Shown here: piece by piece, positions 24,216 through 32,152 of the stretch
Layout: every line of letters starts with the position of its first letter
Position numbering within the stretch: position 1 is the stretch's first letter
Assembly: GCA_050331395.1 (NCBI GenBank)
Contig: JBHJGX010000032.1
Coordinates: 1-64,000, forward strand
Direction: 5' to 3'
From: Thermohalobaculum sp050331395
Lineage (GTDB): Bacteria; Pseudomonadota; Alphaproteobacteria; Rhodobacterales; Rhodobacteraceae
DNA: 64,000 nucleotides
Made by a program: the position numbers and the translations under genes
Notes under the pieces: generated by a model
Told to the model about the DNA's origin: nothing
What the model saw: the letters and a program-made list of their open reading frames with translations, nothing else
The model's database searches: none

Positions 24216-25583
24216 ATGACCCTGAAACCCGTCGCCGCGGCCATCGCCGCATTGATCGCCGTCTCCCCCGCTTCGGCCGAAATGCTGCCCGTCGAGAAAG
24301 ACGTGCTCACCTTCGGCTTCATCAAGCTCACCGACATGGCGCCGCTCGCGGTCGCCTACGAGCAGGGCTATTTCGACGACGAGGGGCTCTTCGTCACCCT
24401 CGAAGCGCAGGCCAACTGGAAGGTCCTGCTCGACGGTGTGATCGACGGCCAGCTCGACGGCGCGCACATGCTCGCGGGCCAGCCGCTCGCCGCCACCATC
24501 GGCTATGGCACCGAGGCGCATATCGTCACGCCCTTCTCGATGGATCTGAACGGCAACGGCATCACCGTATCCAACGAAGTCTGGGCCGAGATGAAGGCCA
24601 ATATTCCCCACGAAAACGGCAAACCCGTGCACCCGATTTCTGCGGCAGCGCTCGCCCCTGTGGTCGAGAGTTTCCGGGCACGTGGCGAGGCCTTTAAGAT
24701 GGGAATGGTTTTCCCGGTCTCGACCCATAATTACGAGCTCCGTTACTGGCTTGCGGCCGGCGGGCTCCACCCGGGCTTCTACGGCGAGGGCAGCGCCACG
24801 GGTCAGGTTCAGGCGGATGTGCTCCTCTCCGTGACGCCGCCGCCGCAGATGCCTGCGACGCTCGAGGCCGGCACGATCCACGGCTATTGCGTGGGCGAGC
24901 CCTGGAACCAGCAGGCGGTCTTCAAGGGCATCGGCGTCCCGGTCATCACGGATTACCAGATCTGGAAGAACAATCCGGAAAAAGTGTTCGGTCTGACCAA
25001 GGCTTTCACCGAAGAGAACCCGAACACCACCCTCGCCATTGTCAAGGCGCTGATCCGCGCCGCGATCTGGCTCGACGAGAACGACAACGCCAACCGCGAG
25101 GCGGCGGTGGAGATCCTCAGCCGGCCTGAATACGTCGGCGCCGACTACGAGGTCATTGCCAATTCGATGACCGGCACCTTCGAGTTCGAAAAGGGCGACA
25201 AGCGGGAGATCCCGGACTTCAACGTGTTTTTCCGCTACTACGCCACCTACCCCTACTACTCGGACGCCGTCTGGTACCTCACGCAGATGCGCCGCTGGGG
25301 GCAGATCGCCGAGGCGAAGCCCGACAGCTGGTACGACGAGGTCGCGCGCTCGGTCTACCAGCCGGAGATCTATCTCGAGGCGGCGCGTCTGCTGGTCGAG
25401 GAGGGGCTCGCCGATGAGGCGGACTTCCCTTGGGACACGAGCGGGTATCGCGAACCCACGCCGGCCGCCGATATCATCGACGGCATTCCCTATGACGGTC
25501 GCGCGCCGAACGCCTATCTCGACAGCCTTTCCATCGGGCTGAAGGGCGAACAGCGCGTCGTCGGCAGCGAGGTGAAGGGCTGA
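24216..25583 (+). CDS. nrtA: NrtA: nitrate ABC transporter substrate-binding protein
   Basis: 455 residues from ATG 24216 (GAGGAAAAG upstream). Signal peptide at residues 1-22 (cut after ASA). Matches NrtA/CmpA: TFGFIKLTDMAPLAVAYEQG, DGAHMLAGQPLA, MVFPVSTHNYELRYWLAAGG and GYCVGEPWNQQAV. Captures nitrate (possibly nitrite or cyanate) in the periplasm. First gene after the attenuator; a 9-bp hairpin separates it from nrtB. Confidence 0.93.
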   Translation: MTLKPVAAAIAALIAVSPASAEMLPVEKDVLTFGFIKLTDMAPLAVAYEQGYFDDEGLFVTLEAQANWKVLLDGVIDGQLDGAHMLAGQPLAATIGYGTEAHIVTPFSMDLNGNGITVSNEVWAEMKANIPHENGKPVHPISAAALAPVVESFRARGEAFKMGMVFPVSTHNYELRYWLAAGGLHPGFYGEGSATGQVQADVLLSVTPPPQMPATLEAGTIHGYCVGEPWNQQAVFKGIGVPVITDYQIWKNNPEKVFGLTKAFTEENPNTTLAIVKALIRAAIWLDENDNANREAAVEILSRPEYVGADYEVIANSMTGTFEFEKGDKREIPDFNVFFRYYATYPYYSDAVWYLTQMRRWGQIAEAKPDSWYDEVARSVYQPEIYLEAARLLVEEGLADEADFPWDTSGYREPTPAADIIDGIPYDGRAPNAYLDSLSIGLKGEQRVVGSEVKG

Positions 25584-25594
25584 GGCCCGTCGGT

Positions 25595-25616
25595 CGCGCG
25601 GGGATCGCCCCGCGCG
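25595..25616 (+). other. Intercistronic hairpin nrtA-nrtB
   Basis: CGCGCGGGG and CCCCGCGCG form a perfect 9-bp stem around ATCG, without a U-tract. Its place after the binding-protein gene suggests it protects the nrtA part of the mRNA or lowers read-through, as hairpins after other binding-protein genes do. Confidence 0.55.
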
Positions 25617-25639
25617 CCATTCAGCCATTGGAGAATGCC

Positions 25640-26722
25640 ATGACCGTGGTCACCGACACATCGCCCGAGCCGGCCGCCCGCGCCGAGCGCCGGGCCCGCC
25701 TCTTCGCCCGCATCAACAAGGCCGATGGCTGGCTCCGCGTGCTGGGCCTCGCCTGGATCACGCCGATGCTGCGGGCGGCCGCCGGGGACGATCCGCGCGC
25801 ACAGCTCCGCGAAATCTGGCAGCTGCTCGGGGTGCCGGTGCTCGCAATCGTCGCGTTTCTCTTCGCCTGGGCCGCGCTTGCGCCGCAGGTGCAAACTTCG
25901 CTCGGGGCGATCCCGGGGCCGGCCGAGGTCTGGGCCGAAGCGGTGGCGCTCGACGCGGACGCGGCCGAGAAAGCGGCGAAGGAGGCCGAGTTCGAGGAGC
26001 GCGTGGCCGCACGCAATCAGCGCTTTATCGATCGGGGCCAGCCCGAGCGGGTCAAGGACATCCCCTATACGGGCGCGCCGAGCTACTACGATCAGATCTG
26101 GACCTCGATCCAGACGGTCTTCTTCGGCTTCCTGCTGGCGAGCGTCGTGGCGATCCCGCTTGGGATCCTGTGCGGGCTGTCGGCGACGGCGAATGCGGCG
26201 TTCAACCCGCTCATCCAGGTGTTCAAGCCCGTGAGCCCGCTCGCCTGGCTGCCGATCGTGACCATGGTGGTCTCGGCCGTTTATACGACGAATGACGGCT
26301 GGTTCGAGAAATCCTTCTTGGTTTCCGCGATCACGGTCACGCTCTGCTCGCTCTGGCCGACGCTCATCAACACCGCGCTTGGCGTCGCCTCCATCGACCG
26401 CGACCTCGTGAACGTCAGCCGCGTTCTCAAGATGTCGACCTGGGCGAAGATCCGGAAACTCGTGCTGCCCTCGGCGCTGCCGCTGATCTTTACGGGGCTC
26501 CGGCTCTCGCTCGGGGTCGGCTGGATGGTGCTGATTGCGGCCGAGATGCTGGCGCAGAACCCTGGCCTCGGCAAATTCGTCTGGGACGAGTTCCAGAACG
26601 GCTCGTCGTCTTCGCTCGCGCGGATCATGGTCGCGGTGCTGACGATCGGCATCATCGGCTTCCTGCTCGACCGGATGATGTACGCGATCCAGTCGCTCTT
26701 TACCCATTCGGACAAGCGGTGA
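25640..26722 (+). CDS. nrtB: NrtB: nitrate ABC transporter permease
   Basis: 360 residues from ATG 25640 (TTGGAGA just upstream). Long cytoplasmic N-terminus (about 65 residues), then BPD_transp_1 membrane helices, with a periplasmic or cytosolic insert (residues about 105-150, charged AEKAAKEAEFEERVAARNQR) after the first helix. The coupling loop lies near VSRVLKMSTWAKIRKLVLPSALP. GVGWMVLIAAEMLA is typical of NrtB/SsuC/TauC permeases. The stop overlaps the ATPase start (GTGA). Confidence 0.9.
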   Translation: MTVVTDTSPEPAARAERRARLFARINKADGWLRVLGLAWITPMLRAAAGDDPRAQLREIWQLLGVPVLAIVAFLFAWAALAPQVQTSLGAIPGPAEVWAEAVALDADAAEKAAKEAEFEERVAARNQRFIDRGQPERVKDIPYTGAPSYYDQIWTSIQTVFFGFLLASVVAIPLGILCGLSATANAAFNPLIQVFKPVSPLAWLPIVTMVVSAVYTTNDGWFEKSFLVSAITVTLCSLWPTLINTALGVASIDRDLVNVSRVLKMSTWAKIRKLVLPSALPLIFTGLRLSLGVGWMVLIAAEMLAQNPGLGKFVWDEFQNGSSSSLARIMVAVLTIGIIGFLLDRMMYAIQSLFTHSDKR

Positions 26723-28386
26723 GCGCCATGGCCATTCTGGAACTCAAAGGTGCGTCGAAAGGCTTCGGCGAGGGCGTGGCCCGCGAAGAGGTGCTGAAGG
26801 ACATCGATCTCTCGGTCGAGGATGGCGAGTTCGTCGCGATCCTCGGCTTCTCCGGCACCGGCAAGACGACGCTGATCAATCTCTTGGCGGGTCTCGAGAC
26901 CCCCGACCGTGGCGCGGCGCTCTTCCGCGGGGCGCCGATCGACGGCCCAGGGCCCGAGCGGGGTCTCGTCTTCCAATCCTATTCGCTCATGCCCTGGCTG
27001 ACGGTGGCGGGCAATGTGTCGCTCGCGGTCGAGGCGGTCCATGGCAGCAAGCGCCGGGCCGAGCGGGCGGCACTCGTCGAGCGCTATGTGGCGATGGTGG
27101 GCCTTGCCCATGCCCGCGACCGGCGCCCGGCCGAGCTCTCGGGCGGTATGCGCCAACGCGTCGCGGTCGCGCGGGCCCTGGCCATGCAGCCCCAAGTGCT
27201 GCTCCTCGACGAGCCGCTCTCCGCGCTCGATGCGCTCACCCGGGCAAACCTGCAGGACGAAATCGTTTCGATCTGGGAGAGCGACCGCAAAACCGTCGTG
27301 ATGATCACCAATGACGTGGACGAGGCGATCCTGCTGGCCGACCGGATCGTCCCGCTCAATCCGGACGGGACGCTCGGCGAGACCTTCGCCAATCCGCTGA
27401 CACGCCCGCGAGATCGGACGGGGCTCAACCACGACCCGGCCTTCAAGCGGCTGCGCGCCCGGGTGACCCAGTATCTGATGGATGTGGGCGTTGCCGCGAA
27501 GGTCGCCGAAACGCGCCGTCTGCCGGATGTGACGCCGCTGCATGGCATGCCCGCGGCTCAGGCGAGGGCGGCGGCGAGCGCGACGACGGATCGCTATCTC
27601 CATTTCAGCCAGGTCTCCAAGGTCTACCCGACGCCGAAAGGCCCGCTGACGGTGGTGGACGGCTTCGATCTGAGCCTTTCCAAGGGCGAGTTCGTCTCAC
27701 TGATCGGGCATTCCGGTTGCGGCAAGTCGACAGTGCTGACGATGACCGCGGGGCTCAATCCGATCTCCGAGGGGGCGGTCGTCCTCGACGGCAAGCACGT
27801 GACCGAAGCCGATCCGGAGCGCGCCGTCGTCTTCCAGGCCCCGTCGCTCTTTCCGTGGTTGACCGCGCGGGAGAACGTGGCCGTCGGCGCCGACCGGGTC
27901 TATCCGCGTGCGAGCCGCGCCGAGCGCCAGGAGGTCGTCGAATACTATCTCGAGCGCGTGGGCCTCGCGGACGCGATGGACCGCCCGGCGGCCGAACTCT
28001 CGAACGGCATGAAGCAGCGCGTCGGCATCGCCCGGGCCTTCGCCCTCAGCCCCAAACTCCTCCTTCTCGACGAGCCCTTCGGCATGCTCGACAGCCTGAC
28101 GCGGTGGGAGCTGCAGGAAGTGCTGATGGAGGTTTGGTCGCGGACCCGCGTGACCGCGGTCTGCGTCACCCACGATGTGGACGAGGCGATCCTGCTTGCC
28201 GACCGGGTGGTGATGATGACGAACGGTCCAAACGCGCGCATTGGCAAAGTCATGAAGGTGGCGTTACCGCGACCGCGCACCCGCCAAGCGCTTCTCGAGC
28301 ATCCCGATTACTACGCCTATCGCGAGCAACTCCTGTCGTTTCTCGAGGAGTACGAGCATGGGCACACCAAGAAGGAGGCCGCCTGA
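26719..28386 (+). CDS. nrtC: Nitrate ABC transporter, fused double ATP-binding protein (NrtC/NrtD type)
   Basis: 555 residues from GTG 26719 (overlaps nrtB stop; ATG 26728 is an alternative). Two ABC modules: the first with Walker A GFSGTGKTT, signature LSGGMRQR and Walker B LLLDEPLSALD; the second with GHSGCGKST, LSNGMKQR and LLLDEPFGMLD. In cyanobacteria NrtC and NrtD are separate and NrtC carries a fused receptor domain; here the two ATPases are joined and no receptor domain is present. In the first H-loop the usual His is replaced (VVMITNDVDEAI), while the second keeps THDVDEAI, so the two sites may be unequal. Confidence 0.88.
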   Translation: MSAMAILELKGASKGFGEGVAREEVLKDIDLSVEDGEFVAILGFSGTGKTTLINLLAGLETPDRGAALFRGAPIDGPGPERGLVFQSYSLMPWLTVAGNVSLAVEAVHGSKRRAERAALVERYVAMVGLAHARDRRPAELSGGMRQRVAVARALAMQPQVLLLDEPLSALDALTRANLQDEIVSIWESDRKTVVMITNDVDEAILLADRIVPLNPDGTLGETFANPLTRPRDRTGLNHDPAFKRLRARVTQYLMDVGVAAKVAETRRLPDVTPLHGMPAAQARAAASATTDRYLHFSQVSKVYPTPKGPLTVVDGFDLSLSKGEFVSLIGHSGCGKSTVLTMTAGLNPISEGAVVLDGKHVTEADPERAVVFQAPSLFPWLTARENVAVGADRVYPRASRAERQEVVEYYLERVGLADAMDRPAAELSNGMKQRVGIARAFALSPKLLLLDEPFGMLDSLTRWELQEVLMEVWSRTRVTAVCVTHDVDEAILLADRVVMMTNGPNARIGKVMKVALPRPRTRQALLEHPDYYAYREQLLSFLEEYEHGHTKKEAA

Positions 28387-29369
28387 TGGCCACCGAACTG
28401 ACAACCGAGACCGGACGCGTGCCGGCGGCGCCGGCGACCGCGCCCCTCGATGGGCCCCGGACCTTCATCGAGGTGACCGAAGTCTGGGTGCCCGATGCGA
28501 CCGGAGAGCGGCTGGTGCTCGCCTCGGGGATCTACGGCGATCTCGCGGCGTTTGCAGCGGCGAGCGGCCAGGAGAGCTTCGCCCGCGGCGAGGGGTTGCC
28601 GGGCAAGGCGTGGGACGAGGCGCGCCCGGTGGTGCTGAAGGCGTTCCGGGGGTCTTATTTCAAACGGACCGAGGCGGCCGAAGCGGCGGGGCTCACGGCG
28701 GGCGTGGCCGTGCCGATCTTCGCCGGCGACCGTCTGAAGGCCGTGCTGACGGTGCTCTGCGCCGCGGACGAGATCCGCACGGGCGCCATCGAAGTCTGGC
28801 ACGCCGCTTCTGGCAGCGATGTCCTCACCCTCGAGGATGGGTATTACGGCGCCGCGAGCCATTTCGAATGGGTGTCGCAGCGCACCGAGTTTCCCCGCGG
28901 CCTCGGTCTGCCCGGCGGGGTCTGGGCCGCCGGCGCACCGATCCTGATGCGCGATCTGGGCGCGGGGTATCGCTTTATCCGGGCCGAAAGCGCCGGGCGT
29001 GCGGGGCTGACGACGGGCCTCGGACTGCCGGTGCCGAGCCCGGCCGCAGGGGCGCGGGTGCTTGCGCTTCTCTCCGCACGCGGCACGCCGATCGCCCGCC
29101 GCTTCGAGGTGTGGGAGGTGGTGCCCGCCCGCGGCGACCATCCGGCCGAAGCGGTTCTCGTCGACGGGCTCTGCGCTCGGGAGGGTCCGCTCTGGGGGAC
29201 GCCCCAGCGGGTGGCTGCCTGGCGCGGGCCGCTCGGCGAGGCGGTGGCGACCGGTCTGCCGCTGGCGCGCGAGGGCGTGGCCGGCCTGCCGGGCGATCAT
29301 CGGGCGATGGTCGCCTTCCCCGTCCACACGCGCGGCGAGCTCTCGCACATCGCCGCCTGGTATCTCTGA
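28386..29369 (+). CDS. Tandem GAF-domain protein of the nitrate operon
   Basis: 327 residues; TGATG junction with the ATPase gene. Two GAF-like halves repeat the same pattern: FARGEGLPGKAWDEARPVVLK with GLTAGVAVPIF (about residues 60-125), and FPRGLGLPGGVWAAGAPILM with GLTTGLGLPVP (about 170-225). No output domain is fused. Placed between transport and reduction genes, it may sense nitrate, nitrite, redox state or bind a partner such as NirB; none of this is shown. Function unknown. Confidence 0.75.
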   Translation: MATELTTETGRVPAAPATAPLDGPRTFIEVTEVWVPDATGERLVLASGIYGDLAAFAAASGQESFARGEGLPGKAWDEARPVVLKAFRGSYFKRTEAAEAAGLTAGVAVPIFAGDRLKAVLTVLCAADEIRTGAIEVWHAASGSDVLTLEDGYYGAASHFEWVSQRTEFPRGLGLPGGVWAAGAPILMRDLGAGYRFIRAESAGRAGLTTGLGLPVPSPAAGARVLALLSARGTPIARRFEVWEVVPARGDHPAEAVLVDGLCAREGPLWGTPQRVAAWRGPLGEAVATGLPLAREGVAGLPGDHRAMVAFPVHTRGELSHIAAWYL

Positions 29370-29381
29370 GGGAGGGAACGG

Positions 29382-31820
29382 ATGACCGAGAAACTCGTCG
29401 TCATCGGGGCCGGGATGGCCTCGGGCCGGGCGCTCGAGCACCTGTTCGAACAGGCGCCCGGCGCCTTCGAGGTGACCCTCTTCGGAGCGGAGCCGCGGGG
29501 CAACTACAACCGCATCATGCTCTCTCCCGTACTCTCGGGCGAGAAGAGCTATGCCGAGATCGTCACCCATGACGCTGACTGGTACGCGCGCCACGGGGTG
29601 CGTTGCCGGTTCGGCGAGCGGGTGACGCAGATCGACCGGGCGCAGAAGCGTGTGCACTCCGAGGCGGGCGAAACGCCCTATGACCGGCTCCTGATCGCGA
29701 CCGGCTCGTCGCCGTTCATCCTTCCGGTCCCGGGTCGCGATCTGCCCGGGGTGCTCACCTATCGCGATCTCGACGACACGAACGCGATGATCGAGGCGGC
29801 GCGTCCCGGCGCGCGGGCCGTGGTGATCGGCGGCGGGCTCCTCGGCCTCGAGGCGGCCGCGGGCCTGCGGCTTCGCGGCATGGAGGTGACGGTGATCCAC
29901 CTGATGGGCCACCTGATGGAGCGTCAGCTCGATCCGGCCGCGGGTTATCTCCTCCGCCGCGAGCTCGAACGGCGCGGCATCGCCGTGCACTGTGAAGGCA
30001 AGACCACCGCGATCCTCGGAGAGACCCGGGCCGAGGCGGTGGCGCTCGCGGACGGCACGAGCTATCCGGCGGATCTCGTGGTGATGGCTGTCGGCATCCG
30101 TCCCGAGACGCGGCTTGCCGCAGAGGCGGGGCTCGACGTCGGCCGCGGGCTGATCGTCGACGATGCGATGCGCAGCTCCGACCCGGCGATCCTCGGGGTC
30201 GGCGAATGCGTCGAGCACCGCGGGCGAACCTACGGCCTCGTCGCACCGCTCTATGACATGGCCAAGGTGGCGGCGACGACGCTGGCGGGCGGCCGCAGCG
30301 CCTATGGCGGGACCGAGATCTCCACCAAGCTCAAGGTCACGGGGGTCGATCTCTTCTCTGCCGGCAGCTTCGAGGACGGCGAGGGCCGCGAGGAGATCGT
30401 CTTCCGTGATCCGGCACGCGGGGTCTACAAGCGCCTTGTGCTCGAGGCGAACCGGATCGTCGGCGCGGTGATGTATGGCGACACGGCTGACAGCGGTTGG
30501 TTCTTCCAGATGATCAAGGACGCCACCGACGTCTCAGCGATGCGGGACACGCTGATCTTCGGTCCGGCCTATCAGGGGGGAACCCCGGCGGACCCTATGG
30601 CGGCCGTTGCAGCCTTGCCGGATGAGGCGGAGGTCTGCGGCTGTAACGGCGTGAGCAAAGGCACGATCCGGGCGGCGATCGGGGGCGGTGCGACCGGCCT
30701 CGACGCGGTCCGCGCCACGACCAAGGCATCTGGCTCCTGCGGCAGCTGTACGGGGCTCGTCGAACAGATCCTGGCGGCCGAGCTCGGCGAGGCTTACGCG
30801 GCGCCGGCGGCCAAGCCGATGTGCGGCTGCACCGATCTCACCCATGAGGCCGTGCGCCGGCTGATCAAAGGACGCGCGCTCACCTCGATGGCGGCGGTGA
30901 TGCAGGAATGCGGCTGGAAGACCTCCTGCGGCTGCCATGTCTGCCGGCCCGCGCTCAACTATTATCTGCTCGCGGACTGGCCGGACACCTATCGCGACGA
31001 CCCGCAGTCGCGCTTCGTCAACGAGCGCAACCACGCCAATATTCAAAAGGACGGTACCTTCTCGGTGGTGCCGCGGATGTGGGGCGGGATCACCAATCCG
31101 CGTGAGTTGCGCGCCATTGCCGATGCGGCCGAGAAATACGACGTGCCGACGGTCAAGGTGACCGGCGGGCAGCGGATCGACCTCCTCGGCGTGCGCAAAG
31201 AGCACCTACCCGGGATCTGGGCGGATCTGACGGCGGTGGGGCTCGTCTCGGGCCACGCCTATGCCAAGGGCCTGCGCACGGTGAAGACCTGTGTGGGCAC
31301 GGATCATTGCCGGTTCGGCACGCAGGACTCGACCGGCCTCGGCATCGCGCTCGAGAAACGCCTCTGGGGGGCCTGGACGCCGCACAAGGTCAAGCTCGCG
31401 GTCTCGGGCTGTCCGCGAAATTGCGCGGAGGCGACCTGCAAGGACGTGGGCATCGTCTGTGTCGACTCAGGCTACGAGATCGGCGTCGGCGGAGCGGCCG
31501 GGATGGACGTGAAAGCGACCGAGCCCCTGGCCAAGACCGCCGACGAGGCCGAGGCGATCGAGATCGTCGTCGCCTTCGTCCAGCTCTACCGCGAGCACGC
31601 GAAATATCTCGACCGGCCCTATAAATGGCTTGCGAAAGTCGGGCTCGACTGGGCCCGCGCACGGGTGGTGGACGACCTCGCCGAGCGTGCCGCGCTCGTT
31701 GCCCGTTTCGACCATGCCCAGCGGATTTTCCAAAAGGACCCCTGGGCCGAGCGTGCGACGCCCGCCACCGAACGGGCTTATGCCCCGCTGGCCGATCTGA
31801 CGCGGGAGGCCGCGGAATGA
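29382..31820 (+). CDS. nirB: NirB: assimilatory NAD(P)H nitrite reductase, large subunit
   Basis: 812 residues, ATG after GGGAGGGAA. Cytoplasmic six-electron reduction of nitrite to ammonium. The N-terminal FAD/NAD half has KLVVIGAGMASGRALEHL and VVIGGGLLGLEAA. Central BFD-like 2Fe-2S motifs are CGCNGVSKGTI (about 418) with GSCGSCTG, then a second Cys set CGCTDLT and SCGCHVC. The C-terminal sulfite/nitrite reductase domains carry the siroheme-4Fe4S ligands TCVGTDHCRFG (about 635) and SGCPRNCAEATC (about 676). Full length. Coupled to nirD by ATGA. Confidence 0.96.
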   Translation: MTEKLVVIGAGMASGRALEHLFEQAPGAFEVTLFGAEPRGNYNRIMLSPVLSGEKSYAEIVTHDADWYARHGVRCRFGERVTQIDRAQKRVHSEAGETPYDRLLIATGSSPFILPVPGRDLPGVLTYRDLDDTNAMIEAARPGARAVVIGGGLLGLEAAAGLRLRGMEVTVIHLMGHLMERQLDPAAGYLLRRELERRGIAVHCEGKTTAILGETRAEAVALADGTSYPADLVVMAVGIRPETRLAAEAGLDVGRGLIVDDAMRSSDPAILGVGECVEHRGRTYGLVAPLYDMAKVAATTLAGGRSAYGGTEISTKLKVTGVDLFSAGSFEDGEGREEIVFRDPARGVYKRLVLEANRIVGAVMYGDTADSGWFFQMIKDATDVSAMRDTLIFGPAYQGGTPADPMAAVAALPDEAEVCGCNGVSKGTIRAAIGGGATGLDAVRATTKASGSCGSCTGLVEQILAAELGEAYAAPAAKPMCGCTDLTHEAVRRLIKGRALTSMAAVMQECGWKTSCGCHVCRPALNYYLLADWPDTYRDDPQSRFVNERNHANIQKDGTFSVVPRMWGGITNPRELRAIADAAEKYDVPTVKVTGGQRIDLLGVRKEHLPGIWADLTAVGLVSGHAYAKGLRTVKTCVGTDHCRFGTQDSTGLGIALEKRLWGAWTPHKVKLAVSGCPRNCAEATCKDVGIVCVDSGYEIGVGGAAGMDVKATEPLAKTADEAEAIEIVVAFVQLYREHAKYLDRPYKWLAKVGLDWARARVVDDLAERAALVARFDHAQRIFQKDPWAERATPATERAYAPLADLTREAAE

Positions 31821-32152
31821 CCGGCTGGATCGACATCGGCGCGCTCGAGGATATTCCTCCTCGCGGAGCGCGCGTGGTGCGCACGCGCCTCGGCTGTGTT
31901 GCGGTCTTTCGCACGGCCGAGGACGAGGTCTTCGCGCTCGAGGACCGCTGCCCGCATCTCGGGGGGCCTCTCTCCGAGGGTATCGTGCACGGACGATCGG
32001 TGACTTGTCCGCTTCATAACTGGGTCATCGGGCTCTCCGATGGCGCGGTCGAGAGCGGCGATGCGGGTCGTGTGGCCACATTTTCCGCGCGGGTCGATGC
32101 AGGCCGCGTGTTCCTCGACGGCGACCGTCTCGCCGACGGCCGCGCGGCATGA
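31817..32152 (+). CDS. nirD: NirD: nitrite reductase small subunit (Rieske type)
   Basis: 111 residues; ATG 31817 overlaps the nirB stop, and the 3' end overlaps the nasA start (ATGA). A Rieske-like fold with CPHLGG and CPLHNW, so the Cys/His pairs of a true 2Fe-2S Rieske centre are present (many NirD proteins lack them). Partner of NirB. Confidence 0.93.
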   Translation: MTGWIDIGALEDIPPRGARVVRTRLGCVAVFRTAEDEVFALEDRCPHLGGPLSEGIVHGRSVTCPLHNWVIGLSDGAVESGDAGRVATFSARVDAGRVFLDGDRLADGRAA

